Below, in pieces: positions 57,009 to 64,000 of a stretch of 64,000 nt of DNA. The translations under genes and the position numbers were made by a program. Position 1 is the first letter of the stretch, and each line of letters begins with the position of its first letter. The notes below the pieces were generated by a model that was given only the letters and a program-made list of their open reading frames with translations, did not search any database and was not told the DNA's origin. Origin of the DNA: Vibrio sp. Isolate34 (GTDB lineage: Bacteria > Pseudomonadota > Gammaproteobacteria > Enterobacterales > Vibrionaceae); assembly GCF_022397915.1 (NCBI RefSeq), contig NZ_JAKEUO010000002.1, positions 1 to 64,000 of the forward strand, in the 5' to 3' direction.

Positions 57009-59051
57009 TTAGTTTTTATGACGGCGGTTTTGTGCGAACAGCTCTTCAACATCTTGTTTCGGCTGTGGGCGATAGAAGTGGAAACCTTGAATGGAGCTAC
57101 AGTTGAGGTTCGATAGCAGCGTCGCTTGCTCACTGGTTTCGACACCTTCTGCAACCACGGTTAAATCGAGAGACTTACCCAGATTGATGATGTTTTCAAT
57201 CACGGTTATTTGCTTTGGCAGGGTATCGATGTCCGAGATGAAAGCCCGGTCAATCTTAAGTTCATCAATTGGGAAGCGAGCAAGGTAAGACAGTGAAGAG
57301 TAGCCGGTACCAAAATCATCAATGGAGAGAGCAAAGCCAAGTTTCTTGATGGCGTTAAGCATTTGAAGTGTGTGTTCACTATCACTCATCACCGCGCTTT
57401 CCGTTAGCTCAAACGTAATCGCACTTGGGTCTAGTTCTGTCGAACGCAGCAGTTTTTCCATGTAATCAATCAGCTTTGGATTACCAAACTGTTCAGGAGA
57501 AAGGTTGATTGCCACACGACCCGGGAGAATTCCTTGCATCTTCCAGCGTTTAACTGTCGCGAATACTTCACGCATCACCACTCGGCCAAGCTGCTCGATA
57601 AGACCTGCACGTTCTGCAACTGGGATGAAAGCAGCAGGGCTGATGTAGCCTTCGACAGGGTGTTTCCAACGAACTAGAGCTTCTGCTCCGTTAATGGTGA
57701 AATCACGGGCGTTTACTTTTGGTTGGTACCAAACCTCGAGTCCATTTTGTTGCAGCGCTTTCTGAAGCTCAATCTCCAGCCACAGTCGCATACGCGCTTC
57801 TTTGTTCATCTGTTCGTTGAACTTGATCAAGCGGTTGCGACCACGATCTTTCGCTTCATACATTGCTGTGTCGGCATTTTGCAGCAAGATGCGAGCATCC
57901 GTACCATCTTGAGGAAAGCTCACACTACCAATAGAGCAGGCTAAGCGTTTACTAAAGTGGTGAAGATCGAAGGGTTGATTGATCAAGGAGATGATCTTTT
58001 CAGCGAGCATTTCAGGTGTTCGCTGATGTTCAGGCTCTGGCAGAATAATACCAAATTCATCACCACCCAAATGACCGATAACCGCTTGACGAGGCAGTAA
58101 GCGTTTAAGACGCGAAGCGACTTCTTTAATCACTTTGTCACCGATGTGATGACCCAGTGAATCATTGATATTCTTAAAGTTATCAATATCTAAGTAGAGC
58201 ATCACCACTGGCGTATCGTTGTGAATGAACTGCTCAAGACGCTTGGTAAACCCAACTCGGTTGTAGAGCTTGGTTAACGCGTCGATATAAGCATCTTCAC
58301 TATTGGCCGGAGTGTATTGTTTTGCGGTTTCTTGCGCGTCTTGGATAAGCACAAGTTGGGTGCTACTGCCGAGAATGGCCGTTGAGTCGATGTTGAGTTG
58401 AACCTTGCGTTCGAAGCCACATCGAGCGCCCGTTAAGCAAACCAAACCAGACTCAGAAATAATAGAACTCAGGCTATTATTGAAGACTGTTTTGGTTTGT
58501 TCATCGATAAATAAGCGGCCTAACTCTTCGCCAATCAACTCTGTGGTGGAATTGAAACCAAGCAAGCGAGCAGCTGCTGGGTTGGATGACAATATGTAGT
58601 CGTTCTCAACCAAGAGTAATCCGTCTGGGAGTAGGTGAGAGAGCTTATGAAACTTCGCTTCGGACTCTTCTAAAGAACGGACAAGGACTTGGTTCTCTGA
58701 TGTATCGAAGGCATGAAAGACGATGTAGTCGGTTTTGTTGCCGTTTGCTAGAGGGGATAAGCTGAAATGAAGGCTGGTATCGAGGTCAGTTTCGTTGAGA
58801 GTAACTTCGGCCTCAATTGTTTCGCCATTGAAGGCGCGCTCATAGTAAGGCTTAAGATGTTGGTAGAATTGCTCGCCTAATGTTTGGCGGTCATTCATGC
58901 CTGCAAGCTCTGTTTGGCTCAAACCAGCAATATCGCAGTAACGCTCATTCACCATAAAATAGTTATGTTGAGCATCAAGTACTGCAAAAAAGAACGGACT
59001 ATTTGCAGTTAGCTGGGTAAACCAATGTTGTAGTTGCTGGGGAGGCATCAA
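57009..59051 (-). CDS. rocS: PAS-GGDEF-EAL cyclic-di-GMP protein (RocS-like)
   Basis: The 680-residue cytoplasmic protein has two PAS-like domains (about 10-115 and 135-240), a GGDEF domain (about 255-415) and an EAL domain (about 430-675). The GGDEF motif is intact in GHLGGDEFG, while the inhibitory RxxD site reads RQAV and is lost. EAL residues are intact: GAEALVRW, INLSPEQF, FELTESAV, DDFGTGYSSL and VVAEGVET. Both activities are possible, with the phosphodiesterase likely. By gene order and domain layout it matches V. cholerae RocS, which affects rugosity and motility (from memory). No membrane segment is visible. Confidence 0.85.
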   Translation of the reverse strand: MMPPQQLQHWFTQLTANSPFFFAVLDAQHNYFMVNERYCDIAGLSQTELAGMNDRQTLGEQFYQHLKPYYERAFNGETIEAEVTLNETDLDTSLHFSLSPLANGNKTDYIVFHAFDTSENQVLVRSLEESEAKFHKLSHLLPDGLLLVENDYILSSNPAAARLLGFNSTTELIGEELGRLFIDEQTKTVFNNSLSSIISESGLVCLTGARCGFERKVQLNIDSTAILGSSTQLVLIQDAQETAKQYTPANSEDAYIDALTKLYNRVGFTKRLEQFIHNDTPVVMLYLDIDNFKNINDSLGHHIGDKVIKEVASRLKRLLPRQAVIGHLGGDEFGIILPEPEHQRTPEMLAEKIISLINQPFDLHHFSKRLACSIGSVSFPQDGTDARILLQNADTAMYEAKDRGRNRLIKFNEQMNKEARMRLWLEIELQKALQQNGLEVWYQPKVNARDFTINGAEALVRWKHPVEGYISPAAFIPVAERAGLIEQLGRVVMREVFATVKRWKMQGILPGRVAINLSPEQFGNPKLIDYMEKLLRSTELDPSAITFELTESAVMSDSEHTLQMLNAIKKLGFALSIDDFGTGYSSLSYLARFPIDELKIDRAFISDIDTLPKQITVIENIINLGKSLDLTVVAEGVETSEQATLLSNLNCSSIQGFHFYRPQPKQDVEELFAQNRRHKN

Positions 59052-59306
59052 AGTACTACCAATTCTCCAAGAGCTTGAATATTCACTATCGATAAATATT
59101 TATTACTTTTTGTGTGGTTATCGATATTTACCTGTGAGTGCAGCGATTCGCTGTAATTCTCATTACCTGAGTTACTATAACTGTGATTTTCAGGATATTA
59201 AAGGTCGAGTATCAAACAGAAGTTAATTTGATACATAACAGTAACTGAGATCTCAACATCATCTATGATGCATTCCATATTATTGACAAAGTTACGGATA
59301 AGTCAC

Positions 59307-59834
59307 GTGATAAACAAGATTCGCACTCAACTAGTTCAAAATGCCGCATCAATTTTGCGATCTCCAGTCCAGTTATTGCCTAAAACAGTACAAAAAAGAG
59401 CCTTGTTAGAAGCGCTGAAGAATGTCTTCAAGGAAGCTTTAGAAGACGGTGACTTTGAATTCTTAGAAGATAAGTGGCTGAAAGTTTCAATAAAAGATAT
59501 GGGGTTAAGTTGGTGTATTAGCTACGAAAATGAGCAACTGGTTGTAGCTGATAAAGAAGTCGATGAAGATGTTAGTTTTAGCGGAAATCTTAACGACCTT
59601 GTGTTGATTGCGGGACGTAAAGAAGACCCAGATACGCTTTTCTTCCAACGTCGATTGTCTATTGAAGGCGATACAGAGCTCGGTTTAGAGGTCAAAAACT
59701 TGATGGATAGCGTAGATTTGGACTTATTGCCGACTCTTATGAAAACTTTGTTAAATCAATTAGCTGATTTTGTGCAGAAGGGAGTACAATCCCCAGATAC
59801 ACAAAGTGAGGTAATGAATGCTTGTTCGAACTGA
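59307..59834 (+). CDS. ubiT: Ubiquinone biosynthesis accessory factor UbiT (SCP2 domain)
   Basis: This SCP2-like lipid-binding protein is required with UbiU and UbiV for anaerobic ubiquinone synthesis. A GTG at 59307 with GGATAAG upstream gives 175 residues, close to E. coli YhbT (174); an ATG 14 codons earlier at 59265 is the alternative. The conserved end is ARKEDPDTLFFQRRLSIEG-like GRKEDPDTLFFQRRLSIEGDTELGLEVKN. It is divergent from rocS and overlaps the next gene by 17 bases. Confidence 0.9.
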   Translation: MINKIRTQLVQNAASILRSPVQLLPKTVQKRALLEALKNVFKEALEDGDFEFLEDKWLKVSIKDMGLSWCISYENEQLVVADKEVDEDVSFSGNLNDLVLIAGRKEDPDTLFFQRRLSIEGDTELGLEVKNLMDSVDLDLLPTLMKTLLNQLADFVQKGVQSPDTQSEVMNACSN

Positions 59835-60321
59835 AGCACCGGCAGATATACTTGTCATTGATCGTCTATTGAAATCTGTTTTTGAAACGGATGCAGAAGC
59901 TAATTTGGTTATGAGCTTGCGTGAGAATAGTCATTTAACGCTATCGCTGGTGGCTTGTTCTGACGAAGGTGAGGTGGTTGGTCACCTGATGTTTAGCCCA
60001 ATTACCCTTAAAGGTGACGATCACAACTGGCAGGGGCTTGCGCCACTTGCTGTGAAAGAAGAATTCCGCAACCAAGGCATTGCTAAATCATTGGTTGAAG
60101 ATGCTTTCTCTACTTTGGTTGATTTCGGTTACCCAGCCTGTGTTGTGCTTGGTGATCCTGCCTATTACGGTCGCTTTGGTTTCAAGGCTGCGAGTGAGTT
60201 TGGTTTGAGCTGCGCTTGGGATGTGCCTGAGGGAGCTTTCCAAGCTATCGAGTTAGTTGAAGGTGCGCTTGCGGGTCATTCTGGTGAGATTGCTTACAGT
60301 CCTGAGTTCAACGACTTATAA
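59818..60321 (+). CDS. GNAT-family N-acetyltransferase (YhbS-like)
   Basis: The 167-residue acetyltransferase has the acetyl-CoA motif LAVKEEFRNQGIAKSLVEDA and the following CVVLGDPAYYGRFGFKAA, the pattern of YhbS-type GNAT proteins. GAGGTAATGA inside ubiT serves as its ribosome binding site. The ubiT-yhbS pairing is the same as in E. coli. The acceptor substrate is not known. Confidence 0.88.
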   Translation: MLVRTEAPADILVIDRLLKSVFETDAEANLVMSLRENSHLTLSLVACSDEGEVVGHLMFSPITLKGDDHNWQGLAPLAVKEEFRNQGIAKSLVEDAFSTLVDFGYPACVVLGDPAYYGRFGFKAASEFGLSCAWDVPEGAFQAIELVEGALAGHSGEIAYSPEFNDL

Positions 60322-60361
60322 GGTTATTTCCTACGCAATATAATGCAAACTGATTTAGTCT

Positions 60362-60394
60362 AAATAAAGGAGCTTGATGCTCCTTTATTTTTTG
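60362..60394 (+). terminator. Terminator of the ubiT-GNAT pair
   Basis: AATAAAGGAGC-TTGAT-GCTCCTTTATT followed by TTTTT, 41 bases after the stop. Confidence 0.88.
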
Positions 60395-60479
60395 TTAGTA
60401 TCAGCCCAACTCTGATGAGCTCGTTTTAGCTCTGCTCTAATAAGCCACCCACTATAAACCTAAGGTTACACTGCTAAAT

Positions 60480-60878
60480 ATGTCACAAACACACGCACAA
60501 TACCTGCAAGAGATGGGCATTAGCCAATGGGATCTTAGCCACCCAGAGCGTTTAGCGGGCTATGAATCTGAATTGACTCCGCTCTCTAACGATTGCAAGT
60601 TACTGTTGGTATCGCCTGAAAAACCTCAGGAAGACCTCGCCGTGATGTTTGAGCGTGTACTCAAAAGTATCAAGCTCGACTTATCTCAAGCCTTACATAT
60701 TCAGCCTCAACACCTATCTTCTATCGAACTTGGTGATGTTGAATGGGTGTGGTTTGCGGGTTGTGAGTCGGCCCAAGAGCTGAAAGCAAAAACATTACAA
60801 TCCCCATTACTGTCTGACATTAATGGTAATAACCAACACCGCCGCGATTTATGGCAACAAATTTGTGCTTATGACTAA
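60480..60878 (+). CDS. holD: DNA polymerase III psi subunit
   Basis: The 132-residue protein links the clamp loader to SSB through chi. It matches the HolD family by its N-terminal QYLQEMGISQWDLSHPERL, the central LLLVSPEKP strand and the late WVWFAGC and C-terminal RRDLWQQI segments. The family is poorly conserved, but the overlap with rimI (8 bases) is the E. coli arrangement and settles the call. Confidence 0.9.
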   Translation: MSQTHAQYLQEMGISQWDLSHPERLAGYESELTPLSNDCKLLLVSPEKPQEDLAVMFERVLKSIKLDLSQALHIQPQHLSSIELGDVEWVWFAGCESAQELKAKTLQSPLLSDINGNNQHRRDLWQQICAYD

Positions 60879-61326
60879 TCAATTTTTACCGACTTCACAA
60901 CAACACCTAGACGCTATTTGGCAGATAGAACAGACCGCGCATTCTCACCCTTGGTCTGAAACAATGATTCGTGATCTCGATAGCCGAGGTGCTTGTCACC
61001 ATGTGCTTGAAGCCGATGGGCAAGTGGTCGGGTATTTCTTCGCGCAAAATATCGTTGGTGAAGTGACGCTGCTTAATATTGCTGTCGACCCAAGCCAGCA
61101 AGGTAAAGGTTATGGTAAAGCGCTGACCGAGCATTTTCTTGATATGTGTGAGCAAGCTGACGCGGAAAGTGCTTGGCTGGAAGTTCGCGAGAGTAACGTG
61201 AACGCGTTTAACCTGTATGAGAAAGCCGGTTTCAACGAAGTCGACCGCCGTCGAAACTACTACCCCACTAAGCAAGGCAATGAAGATGCGATCATTATGA
61301 GCTATCTTTTTATGTCTTTTAGCTAA
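60871..61326 (+). CDS. rimI: Ribosomal protein S18-alanine N-acetyltransferase
   Basis: This GNAT enzyme acetylates the N-terminal alanine of ribosomal protein S18. The start at 60871 overlaps holD by 8 bases and gives 151 residues; the longer frame upstream is an overlap artefact. Acetyl-CoA motif A is LLNIAVDPSQQGKGYGKALTEHFL, and the C-terminal WLEVRESNVNAFNLYEKAGFNEVDRRRNYY is the RimI signature. No separate promoter is visible. Confidence 0.95.
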   Translation: MTNQFLPTSQQHLDAIWQIEQTAHSHPWSETMIRDLDSRGACHHVLEADGQVVGYFFAQNIVGEVTLLNIAVDPSQQGKGYGKALTEHFLDMCEQADAESAWLEVRESNVNAFNLYEKAGFNEVDRRRNYYPTKQGNEDAIIMSYLFMSFS

Positions 61327-61364
61327 GCAGAGAATAAGCGACAAAATAGGGTGCAAACTGACCC

Positions 61365-61393
61365 TTTAGAAAGTGACACGCTTTCTGTATAAT
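61365..61393 (+). promoter_or_regulatory. Predicted prfC promoter
   Basis: TTTAGA (61365-61370), 17 bases, perfect TATAAT (61388-61393). Transcripts would start near 61400, just ahead of the hairpin at 61409. Confidence 0.6.
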
Positions 61394-61408
61394 CCGCACA
61401 CAGAATTC

Positions 61409-61438
61409 AAGGGCAAGTATTATCTACTTGCCCTTTTT
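61409..61438 (+). terminator. Terminator-like hairpin in the prfC leader
   Basis: AAGGGCAAGTA-TTATC-TACTTGCCCTTTTT. It ends the holD-rimI transcript, but also lies about 10 bases into the predicted prfC transcript, where it could attenuate. Confidence 0.75.
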
Positions 61439-61464
61439 ACGCTTTAGATCAGCAAAGGGCGACT

Positions 61465-63045
61465 ATGTCTTTCCAACAAGAAGTGAGCAAACGTAGAACG
61501 TTTGCAATTATCTCTCACCCGGATGCGGGTAAAACCACGATTACTGAAAAAGTTCTTTTATTCGGAAACGCGATTCAGAAAGCGGGTACCGTAAAAGGCC
61601 GTGGCTCTAACCAGCACGCTAAATCTGACTGGATGGAGATGGAAAAAGAACGTGGTATCTCGGTAACTACGTCGGTAATGCAATTCCCATACAATGATTG
61701 CCTAGTAAACCTACTCGATACTCCAGGACACGAAGATTTCTCGGAAGATACGTACCGTACACTAACAGCGGTTGATTCTTGTTTGATGGTTATCGATGCT
61801 GCGAAAGGTGTCGAGGATCGTACTCGTAAACTAATGGAAGTAACACGTCTACGTGATACGCCAATCGTAACGTTTATGAACAAACTTGACCGTGACGTTC
61901 GTGACCCGATGGAAGTGCTTGATGAAGTGGAAAGCGAGCTTGGTATGGCTTGTTCTCCAATCTCATGGCCAATTGGTTGTGGTAAAGAGTTTAAAGGTGT
62001 TTACCACATTCACCGTGATGAAACGATCTTGTACGAATCTGGCCACGGTCATGAGATCCAAGAAGTACGTATCATCAAAGGTCTAGATAACCCTGATCTA
62101 GATGAAGCGGTAGGTGACGATCTTGCGGAAAGCGTGCGTGAAGAGCTAGAGCTTGTTATCGGTGCTTGTCCAGAATTTGATCACGACTTGTTCCTTGCTG
62201 GTGAGCTAACACCTGTTTACTTCGGTACTGCACTGGGTAACTTTGGTGTTGACCACATGCTAGATGGTCTAACGAAGTGGGCACCTGCACCGCAAACTCG
62301 CCAAGCGAACGAGCGTGATGTAGTAGCGACAGAAGAGAAGTTTTCTGGCTTCGTATTTAAGATCCAAGCAAACATGGATCCTAAGCACCGTGACCGTATC
62401 GCATTCATGCGTATCGTATCGGGTACTTACAACCAAGGTATGAAGATGAACCATGTTCGTACTGGCAAGAACGTAAGTATCTCTGATGCGGTAACCTTCA
62501 TGGCGGGTGACCGTGCGCGAGCTGAGAAAGCGTACGCGGGCGATATCATTGGTCTGCATAACCACGGTACGATCCAGATTGGTGATACCTTTACTCAAGG
62601 TGAAAGCCTGAAGTTTTCTGGTATTCCAAACTTTGCACCTGAGCTATTCCGTCGTATTCGTCTACGCGATCCACTGAAGCAGAAGCAACTTCTAAAAGGC
62701 TTGGTTCAGCTTTCAGAAGAGGGCGCTGTGCAAGTATTCCGTCCAATGCAGAACAACGATCTGATCGTTGGTGCGGTTGGTGTACTTCAGTTCGACGTGG
62801 TTGTAGCGCGCTTGAAAGCAGAATACAACGTAGAAGCTATTTACGAAGGTGTTAACGTTGCAACAGCTCGCTGGGTTGAGTGTGACGACGCTAAGAAACT
62901 GGAAGAGTTCAAACGTAAGAACCAATCTAACCTAGCGCTAGATGGCGGTGACAACCTGTCTTACATCGCACCAACTATGGTGAACTTGAACCTAGCTTCT
63001 GAACGTTTCCCTGAAGTTCAGTTCCGAGCGACGCGCGAGCACTAA
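61465..63045 (+). CDS. prfC: Peptide chain release factor 3
   Basis: This translational GTPase recycles RF1 and RF2 after peptide release. It has 526 residues, with G1 [10 protein letters not shown]2 region [13 protein letters not shown]3 [14 protein letters not shown] and G4 NKLDRD. The C-terminal domains end with [21 protein letters not shown], as in E. coli RF3. Start ATG at 61465 after AGCAAAGGGCGACT. Confidence 0.97.
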   Translation: MSFQQEVSKRRTFAIISHPDAGKTTITEKVLLFGNAIQKAGTVKGRGSNQHAKSDWMEMEKERGISVTTSVMQFPYNDCLVNLLDTPGHEDFSEDTYRTLTAVDSCLMVIDAAKGVEDRTRKLMEVTRLRDTPIVTFMNKLDRDVRDPMEVLDEVESELGMACSPISWPIGCGKEFKGVYHIHRDETILYESGHGHEIQEVRIIKGLDNPDLDEAVGDDLAESVREELELVIGACPEFDHDLFLAGELTPVYFGTALGNFGVDHMLDGLTKWAPAPQTRQANERDVVATEEKFSGFVFKIQANMDPKHRDRIAFMRIVSGTYNQGMKMNHVRTGKNVSISDAVTFMAGDRARAEKAYAGDIIGLHNHGTIQIGDTFTQGESLKFSGIPNFAPELFRRIRLRDPLKQKQLLKGLVQLSEEGAVQVFRPMQNNDLIVGAVGVLQFDVVVARLKAEYNVEAIYEGVNVATARWVECDDAKKLEEFKRKNQSNLALDGGDNLSYIAPTMVNLNLASERFPEVQFRATREH

Positions 63046-63071
63046 TTACTCCGCGCTCTATTCGAGTTAAA

Positions 63072-63106
63072 CAAAAACGTCTATTGTTCTGCAATAGGCG
63101 TTTTTT
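63072..63106 (+). terminator. Terminator of prfC
   Basis: AAAAACGTCTATTG-TTCTG-CAATAGGCGTTTTTT, with one G-U pair in the stem, 27 bases after the prfC stop. Confidence 0.88.
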
Positions 63107-63150
63107 AATGCGTTTTATTTAAGGTTTAAAGGTTGAGGTTAGAGGCAGTT

Positions 63151-63306
63151 ATGTTCGGTTGGATAAAAGTTTGGATTGAGAAATACGATAAGTGGTGCGA
63201 GGAGCTTGGCTTAACGCCTGAGAATAAGCGCAGCTGTGTTGCTTATCGTCGTGATCCTCAAGAACAACAAACAGAGAGTGGGGAAGATGACACCAGAATT
63301 AAATGA
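63151..63306 (+). CDS. Small conserved protein upstream of yjjV (51 residues, DUF5363-like)
   Basis: ATG at 63151, preceded by TTAGAGGCAGTT, opens a 51-codon frame. The N-terminal MFGWIKVWIEKYDKWCEELG is amphipathic, followed by KRSCVAYRRDP and an acidic, Gln-rich tail. It overlaps the next gene by 20 bases in a different frame, with that gene's ribosome binding site inside it. I connect it to small DUF5363-type proteins found beside TatD-family genes in Vibrio, from memory. Function unknown. Confidence 0.65.
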   Translation: MFGWIKVWIEKYDKWCEELGLTPENKRSCVAYRRDPQEQQTESGEDDTRIK

Positions 63307-64000
63307 TTTTCCGCTATTTGATACCCATTGCCATGCGGATTTTGACGCCTTTGATAGCGGTTTTTCAGTTGAGCAAAGTCTTGATGGTTACCTAAAAGAA
63401 GCGAAACAAGCCCAAGTGGAGAAACTGTTGATTCCTTCTATTGGTCAAAGTAACTGGAAAAAACTCGATAAGATCGCTCAGTCTCACCCTAATATTTACT
63501 ACGCATTAGGCTTTCACCCGTACTTTTTAGAGCAAGCGGATGAGGCGCAATTTTCAGAACTTCGCCAGTTACTCTCTTCAAAAAACAGCCAATGTGTCGC
63601 GATAGGAGAGTGCGGACTCGACTTCTTTGTGGACGTAGAAAGGGAAAAACAAGAGCGTTTTTTTATCCAACAGATGGAGTTTGCTAAGGCGTTTGACCTG
63701 CCTTTAATCATCCATGAGAGGAAGTCATACAACCGACTTATTGAGCTAATAAAGCAGCACAAGTTCACCTTAGGTGGTGTGATTCATGGTTTTTCGGGGA
63801 GTGAACAGCAGGCCTTGGCTTGGATCAAGCTCGGTTTCTATATTGGCGTCGGTGGAACGATAACTTACCCAAGAGCACAAAAAACACGCACAACCATCGC
63901 AAAATTGCCCCTTGAATACTTGGTGTTGGAAACGGATGCCCCGGACATGCCCATGCATGGAAACCAAGGAAATGTTAATCATTCCAAATATTTAGTTACG
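63287..64000 (+). CDS. yjjV: TatD-family metal-dependent hydrolase YjjV (3' end outside window)
   Basis: The frame is open from ATG 63287 (GAGTGGGGAAG upstream) to the last base, giving 238 residues with the C-terminus missing. The TatD pattern is clear: the metal ligands in FDTHCHADFD, the Glu in IGECGLDFF, His in LIIHERKS, His in VIHGFSGSEQQA, GVGGTITYPRA and the final Asp in LETDAPDMPMHG. These residues and wording agree with E. coli YjjV rather than TatD or YcfH. The product is probably a DNase or nucleotide-acting hydrolase. Confidence 0.9.
   Translation, partial: MTPELNDFPLFDTHCHADFDAFDSGFSVEQSLDGYLKEAKQAQVEKLLIPSIGQSNWKKLDKIAQSHPNIYYALGFHPYFLEQADEAQFSELRQLLSSKNSQCVAIGECGLDFFVDVEREKQERFFIQQMEFAKAFDLPLIIHERKSYNRLIELIKQHKFTLGGVIHGFSGSEQQALAWIKLGFYIGVGGTITYPRAQKTRTTIAKLPLEYLVLETDAPDMPMHGNQGNVNHSKYLVT

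Overview
The window reads as a chromosomal segment of a marine Vibrio, most likely of the V. splendidus type. The evidence is a complete Vibrio chitin catabolic cluster, an OmpU-type porin, a RocS-like c-di-GMP protein, and the gene order chiS-rsmC-hemL-erpA-tyrS-dacB-ompU-greA-yhbY-rlmE-ftsH-folP-glmM-secG-tRNAs-rimP-nusA-infB-rbfA-truB-rpsO-pnp-nlpI, which I recall as the V. cholerae order. The species is an inference. Almost all of the DNA is core genome. The only mobile DNA seen is the 3' end of an ISL3-type transposase at the left edge.

1-15.7 kb, minus strand: chitin oligosaccharide uptake and breakdown. The order of transcription is a periplasmic solute-binding protein, two permeases, two ATPases, a GH9 glucosaminidase, an amino-sugar kinase, a GH20 hexosaminidase, the GH94 chitobiose phosphorylase and a hexosamine phosphate mutase. 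The 700-base leader ahead of the operon holds CRP-like sites, a SlmA-like site and a stem-loop. 15.7-19.1 kb: chiS, the membrane sensor that controls the operon, on the same strand and ended by its own terminator.

19.2-36 kb: single genes and pairs. These are rsmC, an AI-2E family membrane protein, a 41-residue small membrane protein, hemL, erpA, an RND efflux pair, an M23 peptidase, tyrS, a short MgtE-type Mg2+ transporter without CBS domains, dacB, an OmpU porin and greA. The 440-base region ahead of mgtE is the least ordinary part of the window. It has a 14-codon leader peptide with its own Shine-Dalgarno, a 9-bp stem spanning that peptide, a palindrome near the predicted RNA 5' end, and four copies of a degenerate 22-23 base repeat.

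36-52.9 kb: the translation and RNA block yhbY/rlmE-ftsH-folP-glmM-secG, tRNA-Leu(GAG), initiator tRNA-Met, rimP-nusA-infB-rbfA-truB, rpsO, pnp (with a long leader hairpin) and nlpI.

52.9-64 kb: a MarR-type regulator and a MATE exporter that share a duplicated palindromic operator; ubiU-ubiV and ubiT for O2-independent ubiquinone synthesis, with a PAS-GGDEF-EAL protein (RocS-like) between them; a GNAT protein; holD-rimI; prfC with a terminator-like hairpin in its leader; a 51-residue small protein; and a TatD-family nuclease gene cut by the window end.
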